DNA of 64,000 nt. It comes from Lumbricus terrestris. Taxonomy: Eukaryota > Annelida > Clitellata > Crassiclitellata > Lumbricidae. The notes beneath the pieces are model-generated. The model was not told the origin of the DNA and made no database searches. It saw only the letters and a program-made list of their open reading frames with translations. Positions within the stretch are counted from its first letter, which is position 1. Every line of letters starts with the position of its first letter. The position numbers were made by a program, and so were the translations under genes. Positions 33,536-44,304 of the stretch are shown in pieces. The stretch is from assembly GCA_949752735.1 (NCBI GenBank), contig OX457040.1:8335612-8399611 (forward strand), given 5' to 3'.

Positions 33536-35140
33536 ATATTCATAATGTTCGCTGACGATACTAATGTCTTCTATTCTCATAGTTCACTGGAAACCCTATA
33601 GCTGTATCAAGTAGTAAATACGGTGCTGACGCTAGCAGCAGATTGATTTTGTGCCAAAAAACTTACACTAAATCTTATCAAAACGAACTATATTCTATTT
33701 AGGTCGCATAGGAAACCTAGCTTGTCCCTCACAGCTTCCTATACTAAGTATTAATGGTTCTCATCTCTCTAGAGTAGAGTCCACAAAGTTTCTGGGAGTC
33801 TATGTTGATCAGCATTTAACATGGGTAAATCATATAAAATGTATTTTTTTAAAATTGCTAAAAATACAGGGATAATCTCACGTATACTGCATACCTTTTT
33901 CCTCCCCCTATTCGTTTAAAACTATATTGTTCTCTTTGTGTATCCATACTTAGCATACTGTAATCTAATATGGGCATCTACCTACACAACTAAACTGTAT
34001 AGACTGATGATACCCCGGTACTCCAAAAATGAGTAATTCGTATAGTGGCTGGTACTGCACATTTATCGCATATTACCCCATTATTTTGTGATCTTAACAT
34101 GTTAAAATTTGAGCATATTAAACTATATCAATCGGGAGAATTTATGTACCGCTTTGACCACGATTAGCTTCCTCCTGCTTTCAGATGATTCTTTAATCTT
34201 GCTTCACAGATCCATTCTCATTCAGCAAGAAACTCGACGTCCTACAGATGAATCTTTGCTCGCACTAATTCCCGTCTATTCTCTAGTAATGAAACGGGTC
34301 CCTCAATATGGAATAAAATCCCACCAGAAATCAGGCAATCTCCATCATTATCATCGTTTAAGAAAAAGTTACGCTCTCGTTTAGTCGGTGTTAGCAACAA
34401 TGTGTGATGATGCATCATAATGTTTGTGTATTAAACCACTCGCATACTTTATTTTCACTTAGAAATCAATTTTTATTCTTCCTTATTTAGTTAGGAGTTT
34501 GCACTGTCTAATTTAGTTAAGTTACCGTAGGTTATAATTGCAATCATTCACTCTCGTTACGCTCTCGTTTAGTCGGTGTTAGCAACAATGTGTGATGATG
34601 CATCATAATGTTTGTGTATTAAACCACTCGCATACTTTATTTTCACTTAGAAATCAATTTTTATTCTTCCTTATTTAGTTAGGAGTTTGCACTGTCTAAT
34701 TTAGTTAAGTTACCGTAGGTTATAATTGCAATCATTCACTCTCGTTACGCTCTCGTTTAGTCGGTGTTAGCAACAATGTGTGATGATGCATCATAATGTT
34801 TGTGTATTAAACCACTCGCATACTTTATTTTCACTTAGAAATCAATTTTTATTCTTCCTTATTTAGTTAGGAGTTTGCACTGTCTAATTTAGTTAAGTTA
34901 CCTTAAGTAATTGTAATCATTCACTGTCTTACTTAAAAGCAATAATTGTCGGCCATTGTATACCTTTCTTTACATGTAGCCTGCGTAGGTGTCCCTATTA
35001 GCGGGATCAGTGATCCCTTCAGGGCCTATCCTTGTGGCCATTCAACTATAAATATGTGATTGCAATTGTATACCGGTAACTTACTGTAAAAGAAACGATT
35101 GGTTTGAAAATAAATTATTGATTGGTTGATTGATTGATAT
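33536..35140 (+). pseudogene. 5'-truncated LINE (non-LTR retrotransposon), degenerate
   Basis: It opens at the reverse transcriptase motif FADDTN (33,548 on), then KTNYILFR, TKFLGVYVDQHLTWVNHI, a degenerate YSL..LIWAS segment, HLSHITPLF and a C-terminal SIWNKIPPEIR-like stretch near 34,305. The pieces lie in different frames with stops between, so it is dead. The 3' end carries a 188-bp triplication and finishes in TTGATTGGTTGATTGATTGA near 35,115-35,135, the short-repeat tail typical of CR1/L2-like LINEs. Confidence 0.75.
34371..34916 (+). repeat. 188-bp tandem triplication of the LINE 3' end
   Basis: Copies start at 34,371, 34,559 and 34,747 (ACGCTCTCGTTTAGTCGGTG). Copies one and two are essentially identical; the third diverges in its last bases. 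Confidence 0.9.
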
Positions 35141-35915
35141 TGCCTATACGCTATACAGGCCTATGTCAATTTGTATTTCGTCGATTCCCATATTATAAGC
35201 AATTACATGTATAAGCCTATCATTAGAAACATTTCACAACGCGTCACTCGGAAATGTGAATCTCAGGCGCTGGTATTATTTTAGTTATAATAGATATGTT
35301 ACGCATATACATTCTGAGTAAGTATAGGCTAATGTATGTTTGTATGTATGCATGCATCATGCATGTAGCATACACGCTTACTAATTTTAGTCTGTGTAAA
35401 TCACAAAGACAAGGGTAAAGGTCACAGTGCAAGAAATCGCGAGTATATAATTTATTGATTATAATAACACCATAAAATTAGGCCGAGCGGCGCCCGAAGA
35501 CCTGACGACAGAGCCTGACCTCGACTGTAATTAGTAGCTCACTAATTAGACATAATTGGACACATTAATTAGACATAATTAGACATAATTAGACATGAGC
35601 TTTCTGTTATCAACGTTTCAACGGGAACTTCTGCTCCTCGCTGATAATAGCCATAGTAGGGGCATCAAGGTCTGTGGTATATTACTTGAGTATTAACATG
35701 TAAATCTTAGAGCTGTGAGCTGTCTATTGACTGGTTAATGGTTATAGCCACCCCTTCCTGTCAAACAAATAAACGTAGATTCGTCAGATGAGCATCGTGG
35801 GTCACCCCGGTCATGTTGTTCTCCCCTTCTAAACCTGAGATAGATAGGTAGGTATGTACGTGGCGGGGTGGTTGATGTGTGGGTGGTTAGGTAGGTAGAT
35901 TGATAAATAAATAGA
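35141..35915. other. No gene recognised
   Basis: AT-rich. Includes three tandem ATTAGACATAATT units (about 35,545-35,595) and nothing else identifiable. Confidence 0.5.
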
Positions 35916-35919
35916 TTCA

Positions 35920-36220
35920 TACATACATGCATACATACATACATACATACATACATACATACATACATACATACATACATACATACATACATACATACAT
36001 ACATACATACATACATACATACATACATACATACATACATACATACATACATACATACATACATACACACACAGACAGACAGACAGACAGACGAACAAAC
36101 AAGCAAATGGACACTGACAGAAACGCAAAGAGAGAGACAGGCAGACAGGAACAGAGAGACGGAAAGACAGGCAGCCAGACAGAGAAAAAACTATATATAT
36201 ATATAATATTATATATTGCT
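35920..36220. repeat. CATA microsatellite plus CAGA-type repeats
   Basis: A run of CATA of about 140 bp (35,926-36,066) passes into ACAGACAG repeats and an AT run. All long frames here are repeat artefacts. Confidence 0.97.
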
Positions 36221-36820
36221 ACCTATATATAAAATTATGTGCATACATGCCAATCATCTTGCCGAGACTTGCCCCTCGCCCTTTAGCCCTTAGTCAGCCA
36301 TGACTCGAGCCGTGTCTGCCATGAAACTATATAACGAGCACTTTGATTCCACTCCATTTGTCTCTTGACCTACAGGCCTATTAGAGGTCACACAGTTTAG
36401 TCCCCTGCCAGCAGACATCGGCTCTGTTCCACGATCGTTCCAATCGAGGAGTTGTGCATGTCTTGTCCAACACAGACCGCGCGTGGCTTAAGACGGCTTC
36501 TAGCAAAATAGAGGATTATGTTAACGTTTTGTATAATTATGTAAGTATAAACCCATGTGTGTATATATATTTAAAATTATATATTTTATGTTATGCATAA
36601 ATGTTTCTGTTTTTGTGTGTGTATGTGTGTATTATGTATGCATGTATACATTGCATGGTTACCGTAGCTTAACATCCGTCCGTCCGTCCCTCCCTCCCCC
36701 TCCTCCCTAGCGTCCGTCCCTCCCCCTCCTCCCTCGCTCCCTCCCTCGCTCTCTCCTCCCTCCCTCCTTCCCTCGTTCACTCCCTCCCTCCCTCGCTCCC
36801 TCCCTTCCTTCCTATATATC

Positions 36821-36851
<31 letters not shown>

Positions 36852-37477
36852 CTAATTAATTTCGGACAAATAATATATTCGTTCATTCATGTGTTCATTA
36901 ATTTATTCGACGCTAAGTTAATTAATTCAGATGATAGGTAGGGGGCAAGTGGTTGAATCCCAGTTGACGGTGGTAGACGGTCAACTTAGAAGCAGAGGGT
37001 TCAGATCCGAATGTTTCTGCTCCCTACAACGGTATCAAATATAAAACAAGTCCACTGACCATACGCTGTTGATACGAAGGCCAGGCGTAGACAGATAGAC
37101 TGAGACAAAGTATGTGAAGGTGTTAACATATCGTACCTTTGCAGCCTCTTGAATTTGGCGCATGGAACTCGCCTTCTCCTATAGATCAGTTTGTTGGAGA
37201 TCTGTTGCAAATATTTCAGATAATACGTTGCTTGTGAAATGAAAATAACTGTTTTCGTGTCAATGTGAGATAGGTTTGTGTGCAAGGAATAAAAAAAGTC
37301 AATTTCCATCTACATGTGGAGATAAGAGAGTTTTTGAAAGCAAACAAATCAATTTCCGGATTATGGCTAAAGCTGAGCTCCGCTCTAAATTATAGATAGG
37401 CCGTATCTGATTCACGTCTATTTTAAGTCTATTTAATGACAGGACATGCTACGCCCCCTGTAATACGAATTGGCCAG
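36221..37477. other. No gene recognised
   Basis: Contains CCCT/CCTC-rich and GTCT simple repeats (36,675-36,850) and otherwise unremarkable sequence. Confidence 0.5.
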
Positions 37478-37798
37478 CAGTGGCGGCGACAGGGGCTAGG
37501 TGGCTAAACCCCCACAAAAAGGTCCATCAATTTTTTTCCCCGTGTAAAAATTAAATATTTGCACGATTAGCCCCCCCAAAACTGAAACGCAAACATATGT
37601 TAGAAAGTTTGTCGGATAAAAAAGGACCATTTCCAAAGATTTCGACCCCGAAGAAAGGTCGTCAGACATTTTGGCGGCTGAAATGGAAAATTTTCTTTAG
37701 AATTTGGCCGGCTGACTAAAAAAAAGGTCGTCAGAAATTTTGGCGGACGAAAATGAAAATTTTCAGCCCCCAAAACTCAAATCCTGGCGCCGCCACTG
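37478..37798. mobile_element. hAT-type MITE, CAGTGGCGGCG family
   Basis: Ends CAGTGGCGGCGACAGG and CCTGGCGCCGCCACTG bound 321 bp, flanked by a perfect 8-bp duplication TTGGCCAG. The interior has inverted subterminal repeats (TTTCGACCCCGAAG, GGTCGTCAGAAATTTTGGCGG). The same terminus bounds the larger element at 53,233. Confidence 0.92.
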
Positions 37799-38180
37799 TT
37801 GGCCAGAGAAACCTAATATAATGATGTTGGCTGGCGTATAATAGATTAGAAACAGCTTGAGTAAATTACTATTAGGTTACACGATATAATCCTGGCGAAC
37901 ATGTGAATCGTTCCACTGTGTCGCGATAACGTTGGCGTAGCAAACACAAACACTGTCTTGTATTGGCTGCGTGGCCGAACTGTGCTGGAAAACTTGGTAA
38001 GTTTACTTCAGCATGGGCCTATAGGGCCTATTTAACTAGATGGCCATTGCGTTGTTTTTTTAGCACAATCATACTCAGACTTCTCTGTTCCTCACAAAGA
38101 AAAGTCTATCGGACAGACAGCTAGGCCTACATGTATTTAAATGAAAATAAGATTCTTTTATTTTATTGAGGCCATGCAAC

Positions 38181-38436
38181 CATTGGCGGGGTTTATCAAT
38201 GGCTAGGGAGCTAAGCCCCCAAGAAGGCCCAGACTCATCAACGGGTTTAGCCCCCAAGAAGGCCCAGACTCATCAACGGGTTTAGCCCCCAAGAAGGCCC
38301 AGACTCAGCTGTTTTGCTGAAAAAATCTGGCTCTTTTCACGATATTTCGACCGAAGGACTAAAAGAGTCATCATTAACTTTTGCCCAAGTTATTTTTAGC
38401 CATCCCACCAAGAACGGAAACCAAACTCCGCCTATG
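38181..38436. mobile_element. hAT-type MITE, CATRGGCGGAGTTT family, with 35-bp internal triplication
   Basis: The right end ACCAAACTCCGCCTATG and the left CATTGGCGGGGTTTATCA match, inverted, the copy at 56,386-56,539. Internally AGCCCCCAAGAAGGCCCAGA starts three tandem 35-bp units (38,213-38,308). The target duplication is CATGCAAC on the left and CATGCATC on the right; the right copy is split by the Ty3/gypsy insertion and is completed at 45,251-45,258. Confidence 0.75.
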
Positions 38437-38440
38437 CATG

Positions 38441-39386
38441 TGTCACAAAACTGCCTTTGCGATTGCCGCTGCTCGTGGCGCCGCCTGGCGATTGCGTTGG
38501 AAACTCTCCGCCTACACGGTTCAACTCTTGGACACCTCTCTTTTACGTTGCCGTCTGCAGTCATATAGACGTGAAAAGAATGGAAGATCAGTTGTGTCTA
38601 CACGTCTTCGACGCCTCTGGAATCGACACGTCTTCGAGTTCCGGTGGTTACGTCTACGACTTCCGGTGGTGACCGTTCGACTTCCGGTGGCTACGTCTTC
38701 GAGTTCCGGTGGTTACGTCTACGACTTCCGGTGGTGACCGTTCGACTTCCGGTGGCTACGTCTTCGAGTTCCGGTGGTGACCGTTCGACTTCCGGTGCTT
38801 ACGTCTTCGAGTTCCGGTGGCTACGTCTTCGAGTTCCGGTGGTTACGTCTACGACTTCCGGTGGTGACCGTTCGACTTCCGGTGGCTACGTCTTCGAGTT
38901 CCGGTGGTTACGTCTACGACTTCCGGTGGTGACCGTTCGACTTCCGGTGGCTACGTCTTCGAGTTCCGGTGGTTACGTCTACGACTTCCGGTGGTGACCG
39001 TTCGACTTCCGGTGGCTACGTCTTCGAGTTCCGGTGGTTACGTCTACGACTTCCGGTGGCTACGGTGGTTACGTCTACGACTTCCGGTGGATACGTCTTC
39101 GAGTTCCGGTGGTTACGTCTACGACTTCCGGTGGTGACCGTTCGACTTCCGGTGGCTACGTCTTCGAGTTCCGGTGGTTACGTCTACGACTTCCGGTGGT
39201 GACCGTTCGACTTCCGGTGGTTACGTCTTCGAGTTCCGGTGGTTACGTCTACGACTTCCGGTGGTTACGTCTACGAGTTCCGGTGGTTACGTCTATGAGA
39301 CTGTCAAAAGACTTCGGCCACACTGGCGAAGCCGGACCCACAATAAAAACAATTATAATTATTGAACAAAGGACAAATTTGTGTCA
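38441..39386 (+). repeat. 5' LTR
   Basis: Begins TGTCACAAAAC and ends TTTGTGTCA. About 70% of it is a tandem array of 21-22-bp units (38,634-39,295) in a 65-bp higher-order period. A polyadenylation signal AATAAA lies at 39,342-39,347, about 40 bp before the LTR end. Open frames inside it come from the repeat. Confidence 0.95.
38634..39295 (+). promoter_or_regulatory. LTR array of TTCCGGTGG units with repeated ETS-type sites
   Basis: Three unit types alternate: TTCCGGTGGTTACGTCTACGA-, TTCCGGTGGTGACCGTTCGA- and TTCCGGTGGCTACGTCTTCG-. About 18 junctions read GACTTCCGG, the reverse complement of the ETS/GABP core CCGGAAGT. The same array is in the 3' LTR (about 44,498-45,159). A role as an enhancer/promoter array is inference. 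Confidence 0.5.
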
Positions 39387-39388
39387 AT

Positions 39389-39406
39389 TGGCGCCCAACG
39401 TGGGGC
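39389..39406 (+). other. Primer binding site, tRNA-Lys type
   Basis: TGGCGCCCAACGTGGGGC starts 2 nt after the 5' LTR. It is complementary to the 3' end of the common eukaryotic tRNA-Lys(CUU), which ends CCCCACGTTGGGCGCCA. Confidence 0.85.
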
Positions 39407-39422
39407 CTTCTTCTGGAACAAA

Positions 39423-42400
39423 ATGGATTCTGTTGGAAGACCACCTGCCATGTACCAGGAAATAAATGAGGATGAGGAATCCAAAATTGACGGTATGCCG
39501 CGTGGTGCTGTTGGATATACATCGTATGGTACCTCCACACCCGGACAGCATAGGACGGCCTCGGACGGAAGACCAGTAATCAAACGGAAAGAAATCGAAA
39601 TACGTCGCTATACGGGGAAGGACCCCGTAGAAGAATATATCATCCAGTTCGAGCTCGCGGCTCGACACAATTTCTGGACGGATTACGACATGGCCTCTTC
39701 CCTCCTTTGCGCACTGGATGGGCCTGCAAGAGGGATTTTAGCAGAAATTGACGACGTTACAACGGTAACGTACAGTGATGTCAAGAGGGCCTTACTGGCA
39801 CGGTTCGGGCCCATCGAGTGCCCCGCAGTACATGAGCAGGCGCTGAATCTATTACGTCTTGGTCCCGGACAAAACATCCGAGAGCTATCCCAGGAGGTTC
39901 TGCGGCTTACCAGGAGGGCTTACAGAGATCTCAGCGGCGCAGCACGAAACCAGATAATGGTCAGCTTTCTTCTCAGAGCCATCCCGGACAAGGATATGGT
40001 CTTCTACATCCGCGACAAAGAACCAATGACGCTGGACGAGGCTTGCCGTTTATATGAACGTTACCGCTCACTGATTAGCACTAGCGGCCAACGACATGCA
40101 TCAGCACGGGCTATCCACAGCGAGGAGCAGAAACAAGATCCTGAATGCCCATTACCTAAAACGACGAAGGATTTCATAGACCGGACGAACCGTCGGTTGG
40201 ATGAAATGAGCCAGACCTTGCAACAACTCTGCACCACTCGTTCATCCGCAACTCCTGCAATGAATTCCGGAAACGTCCCGAGGAAGCCATGCCCGAAATG
40301 TGGTTTGACCGGTCATTGGGGCCGTGATTGTCGGCTCAACGACAGATCAGTGCGATGTTTGGAGTGCAATCAGCCAGGTCATCGTTGGCGCGACTGCCCT
40401 ACTCTCCAACCGTCGGGGAAACGCTATGGGATCAACATCGACGCCGGAGGATCGATCCGCAGCTCCGCATCCGGAACAATAGAGGCGCCCGCTCGTGCTT
40501 CGAGACGTGAACCTGCAGTGTATGTACGTGCACGAATCGACGGGAAGCTGAGAGACTGCCTGCTGGACACCGGGGCTGAGGTCTGCCTCATCCCGAGCAA
40601 CTGGGTGAATAGATCATTGATTACTCGAACCTCAACCAGACTGCTCGCAGTAAATGGATCTGCGATAGAAGTCGAAGGTGAGCTTCGGCAATTCGTGGTC
40701 ATCGACCATCATCGTACTACCGCTACTTTCCTTGTCAGTCCTAGCCTTAGCGAAGCGATCCTCGGCATAGACTGGCTTACGGAAAACGATGTGACCTGGG
40801 TCTTCGGGGAAAGAACAATTGTCATGGGTCGTCAACGTGTGACACTACGGCCAAAACCGGGAAAGACGAAGTACTACCAGCGGTGTGTTGCTCGTTCCGA
40901 CTGGACCGTACCTCCGCAGAGTGAAGCGATTCTTCCGGTTCGCTTAATTCACGGACGCCTCGGTACACCAGGTGACCGACAGTACAGTACCGTACCAGCC
41001 GCACCGGAAAAAGGATTGCTGATCGCACGGACTCTTGTCGATCCCAGATGCATGGAGAACGGGGTCCGAGTGTGCAATCCCACTTGCCGACCTATATCAA
41101 TCTATGAGGGACAAACGATTAGTAATCTGCAGGACGTCGCAACACTGCCTGCTGTTGCAGAACCTGACGAAGACACACGCATCGATCACATAACGCCTAT
41201 TTTGGAGACGATTGACGAAGCCGTCCCCATCGAAGTAAGGGATGAATTGAGACAACTTCTCTACAAGTATGCCGACGTGTTCTCGCGTGACGAATTCGAT
41301 CTCGGTTGCACTAATATCGTTACCCACCGGATCGATACTGGGGATAACCGGTCGTTTCGGCAGCCTTTGAGACCTCAGGCCCGTGCCTACCTACCGGAAA
41401 TGGACAGGCTTCTGAACGAGATGCAAAAACAGGGGGTCATTGAGCCGTGTCAAAGCGAGTGGGCTTCAAACATTGTGCTCGTCAAAAAGAAGGATGGCAG
41501 TATCCGTTTTTGTGTCGACTACCGCAGGTTGAATGATCTCACGAAAAAGGACGCTTATCCTCTTCCCCGCATCGAGACCTGCCTTGACACTCTCGCTGGT
41601 TCACTATGGTTCAGCACCTTTGATCTACGATCCGGATTTCATCAAGTAACTGTTGATCCGAAGGATGTGAATAAAACTACGTTCATTTGTCACCGCGGAA
41701 CATTTCGCTTTCCAAGAATGCCATTCGGGTTATGCGGAGCTCCGTCAACATTCCAGCGCTTGATGGATATGGTCATAGCCGGACTGAATTACGAAACGTG
41801 TCTCGTTTACTTGGATGACATCATTGTCTTCAGTAAGGACACACAGAGCCACATGGAACGGCTAGAGAAATTGCTCGATCGACTGCGAGTGGCCAACTTG
41901 AAATTGAAGCCTTCTAAATGCCACATTTTTCAACAAAAGGTGTCGTTTCTGGGATTCATAGTTAGCAGCGAAGGTGTAGGTACGGATCCTGACAAGATTG
42001 CTGCCATCCGCGACTGGCCAACACCCTCCAACCTTCGTGAGAGCCGTGCTTTCGTTGGTCTTTGCCAATATTATAGACGATTCATTCCAGCTTTCTCTGA
42101 TGTTGCTGCACCCTTGCATGCTCTGACAAAGAAAGGTGCCCGATTTCTCTGGACGGAAGAGTGTCAGAAGGCGTTTGACGCACTCAAGTCAGCTCTGATC
42201 GGGGCAGACGTATTGGCTCTACCAACAGAAGACGGAAACTTTATTCTGGACTGTGATGCCTCTGATACCGGCATTGGTGCCGTGCTTTCCCAGATGCAGA
42301 ACGGGGAAGAACGCCCAATATGCTACGCCAGCCAGCTGTATAATCGCCACGAGAAAAACTACAATGTAACACGGAAAGAATTACTGGCACTCATCACGTT

Positions 42401-44237
42401 CGTAAAGAAGTTCAGACAGTACTTACTGGGAAGGTCTTTCACGATCAGAACTGATCACGCCGCCTTGCAATGGTTGAAGAAAACTCCCGAGCCAATCGGT
42501 CAACAGGCTCGCTGGCTCGAAATCTTGGAGGAATTCGATTACCATGTTGAGCACCGGCCCGGAGCTAAGCATACAAACGCTGATGCTCTGTCTCGGAGGC
42601 CGACCTTGAACCAGGGCGTTCCTGCCGTCGCCGCAGCAGCTACTGCAAGACCCGACGTCGTTGAACCTTTTGACTGGGCTAAGGTTCAGCAAGAAGATCC
42701 GGACGTCGGATTCCTCTACGGATTGCTCCAAAATCAGTCGCCGAGGCCAAGACAAGAGGACATCACATCGCTCAGTTCTGACGCAAAGTCGCTCTGCAGT
42801 CAGTATGATCAGATGCAGTTGGGACCAGATGGTGTCTTGTACCGGAAGTTCATCAAAGCCGGCGGAGGAATCCACTTGCAGAAAGTTGTTCCCTTCCACT
42901 ATCGACATGAGATAGCTGCGGACATGCATCGGGGTCTGAACGGTGGGCACTTCGGTTTTCAGCGCGCGATGCACCAGCTGCAAGGAAGGTTTTATTGGCC
43001 GGGGTGGTCACGTGACCTTCGACAAACTTTGATGCAGTGCGATCAATGTGCACGATTCAAACGACCACGGCCTCATCGTCAGGGGTGCCTCAAACCCATG
43101 CTGACGGGCGAACCTTGGGAACGAATTGGCGTGGACATCACTGGGCCACATCCGAAATCATCAAAGGGCAATGTGTACATCCTCACATTAATTGACCACT
43201 TCACGAAATGGGCCGAGATGTTCCCGATGCGAAACCAGGAAGCATCAACGGTAGCCAAAATCCTAGTGGACCGCGTCTTCTGCGTCCATGGCATGCCTCT
43301 GCAATTACTCACGGACCAGGGTCCGAACTTCGAAAGTCATCTGTTCCAGGAGATCTGTCGTGCACTCTCCATCGACAAGATCAGGACAACTGCGTACAGA
43401 CCTTCAACGAACGGCAATGTCGAACGACTGCATGGGACTCTCAATAGCATCCTCGCTAAATGGGTCTCAAGTAATCATCGCGACTGGGATGATCGACTGC
43501 CAGCTGTAGCTTTCGCGTACCGTACTTCGGTCCAGGAGTCAACTGGTTTCACTCCTTTCTTTCTCATGTATGGACGCGAGGCCGTTATACCCGCTGACAT
43601 TGTGTACGGTTTACCTCCCAGGGAGAGAGAGCAGCGCAGTCCCGTAGAGTTCGTGTCAGAACACCAGGAGAATCTGCATGAAGCCTTCGCGTTGGTACGA
43701 GAGCATCTCCGCCGTGCTGCAGAGAGAAGGAAGTCGCGCTACGATATGCGGGCCCGTCCACGCAGCTTTGAGCCCGGCACATGGGTATGGTGTCTCATAC
43801 CTAGACGACGGCAAGGCCGTAGCGCCAAATGGACCAGTTTTTATCAGGGCCCGTACCTGATAACCAGAAGGATCAGTGACCTGAACATGGAGATTCAACG
43901 AAGCCGGCGCGCTAAGCCGATGATCGTGCACATAGACAAACTGAAACAATGTTATACGCCAGGCCTCCGCAGCTGGATCCATGACCCATCTGCTGATATC
44001 GCAGGAGGTACAGGAACTGAACTGCAATCAGAAGGATCGCCACCTCGTGTAACAAGCCCTGACCGGTCATCCTCTATCGGGGGACGGGAGGACGAAACAC
44101 ATTCGGACGTTGGTTCGGACGATAACGCTGATGATTCTGACGACCCAACGCCACCGCCGCCCTCCGATCAACGACCCAGACGTCAAATACGCAGACCAGC
44201 CCGCTTCTGTGATACAGTGCGGGTTGCTATGTGCTGA
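39423..44237 (+). CDS. Gag-Pol polyprotein of the Ty3/gypsy element
   Basis: A single frame of 1604 residues from the first ATG (39,423); the open frame extends upstream into the LTR without an ATG. Order: capsid-type Gag region; two CCHC zinc knuckles (CPKCGLTGHWGRDC, CLECNQPGHRWRDC; about 40,290-40,400); aspartic protease with DTGA (about 40,566-40,577); reverse transcriptase with FCVDYRRLN and the YLDD active site (41,810-41,821); RNase H opening DCDASDTGIGAVLS; an H2C2 zinc-binding integrase N-terminus (HRGLNGGHF ... CDQC); the integrase D,D,E core (VDITGP, TDQGPNF, NVERLHG); and a GPY/F-type module (FYQGPYLI). Gag and Pol share one frame with no frameshift, less common than separate gag and pol. 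An acidic, Ser/Asp-rich tail ends the protein. Confidence 0.95.
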   Translation: MDSVGRPPAMYQEINEDEESKIDGMPRGAVGYTSYGTSTPGQHRTASDGRPVIKRKEIEIRRYTGKDPVEEYIIQFELAARHNFWTDYDMASSLLCALDGPARGILAEIDDVTTVTYSDVKRALLARFGPIECPAVHEQALNLLRLGPGQNIRELSQEVLRLTRRAYRDLSGAARNQIMVSFLLRAIPDKDMVFYIRDKEPMTLDEACRLYERYRSLISTSGQRHASARAIHSEEQKQDPECPLPKTTKDFIDRTNRRLDEMSQTLQQLCTTRSSATPAMNSGNVPRKPCPKCGLTGHWGRDCRLNDRSVRCLECNQPGHRWRDCPTLQPSGKRYGINIDAGGSIRSSASGTIEAPARASRREPAVYVRARIDGKLRDCLLDTGAEVCLIPSNWVNRSLITRTSTRLLAVNGSAIEVEGELRQFVVIDHHRTTATFLVSPSLSEAILGIDWLTENDVTWVFGERTIVMGRQRVTLRPKPGKTKYYQRCVARSDWTVPPQSEAILPVRLIHGRLGTPGDRQYSTVPAAPEKGLLIARTLVDPRCMENGVRVCNPTCRPISIYEGQTISNLQDVATLPAVAEPDEDTRIDHITPILETIDEAVPIEVRDELRQLLYKYADVFSRDEFDLGCTNIVTHRIDTGDNRSFRQPLRPQARAYLPEMDRLLNEMQKQGVIEPCQSEWASNIVLVKKKDGSIRFCVDYRRLNDLTKKDAYPLPRIETCLDTLAGSLWFSTFDLRSGFHQVTVDPKDVNKTTFICHRGTFRFPRMPFGLCGAPSTFQRLMDMVIAGLNYETCLVYLDDIIVFSKDTQSHMERLEKLLDRLRVANLKLKPSKCHIFQQKVSFLGFIVSSEGVGTDPDKIAAIRDWPTPSNLRESRAFVGLCQYYRRFIPAFSDVAAPLHALTKKGARFLWTEECQKAFDALKSALIGADVLALPTEDGNFILDCDASDTGIGAVLSQMQNGEERPICYASQLYNRHEKNYNVTRKELLALITFVKKFRQYLLGRSFTIRTDHAALQWLKKTPEPIGQQARWLEILEEFDYHVEHRPGAKHTNADALSRRPTLNQGVPAVAAAATARPDVVEPFDWAKVQQEDPDVGFLYGLLQNQSPRPRQEDITSLSSDAKSLCSQYDQMQLGPDGVLYRKFIKAGGGIHLQKVVPFHYRHEIAADMHRGLNGGHFGFQRAMHQLQGRFYWPGWSRDLRQTLMQCDQCARFKRPRPHRQGCLKPMLTGEPWERIGVDITGPHPKSSKGNVYILTLIDHFTKWAEMFPMRNQEASTVAKILVDRVFCVHGMPLQLLTDQGPNFESHLFQEICRALSIDKIRTTAYRPSTNGNVERLHGTLNSILAKWVSSNHRDWDDRLPAVAFAYRTSVQESTGFTPFFLMYGREAVIPADIVYGLPPREREQRSPVEFVSEHQENLHEAFALVREHLRRAAERRKSRYDMRARPRSFEPGTWVWCLIPRRRQGRSAKWTSFYQGPYLITRRISDLNMEIQRSRRAKPMIVHIDKLKQCYTPGLRSWIHDPSADIAGGTGTELQSEGSPPRVTSPDRSSSIGGREDETHSDVGSDDNADDSDDPTPPPPSDQRPRRQIRRPARFCDTVRVAMC

Positions 44238-44295
44238 AAGGAACACTTATCGTGGTTCAGCGGACATTCTGCCGCTGAGGATATTCCCCCCGGAC

Positions 44296-44304
44296 GTGGG
44301 AGGA
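44296..44304 (+). other. Polypurine tract
   Basis: GTGGGAGGA directly abuts the TG of the 3' LTR, the expected site for plus-strand priming. Confidence 0.7.

Noticed and set aside
35735..36232. Frames of repeated Tyr-Val-Cys-Met or His-Thr-Tyr-Ile
   Set aside because: CATA microsatellite read on both strands.
38381..39465. Several overlapping frames with VTSTTSGG/RLPVVT repeats in both LTRs
   Set aside because: They are translations of the LTR tandem array, repeated at a 65-bp offset, and are not conserved proteins.
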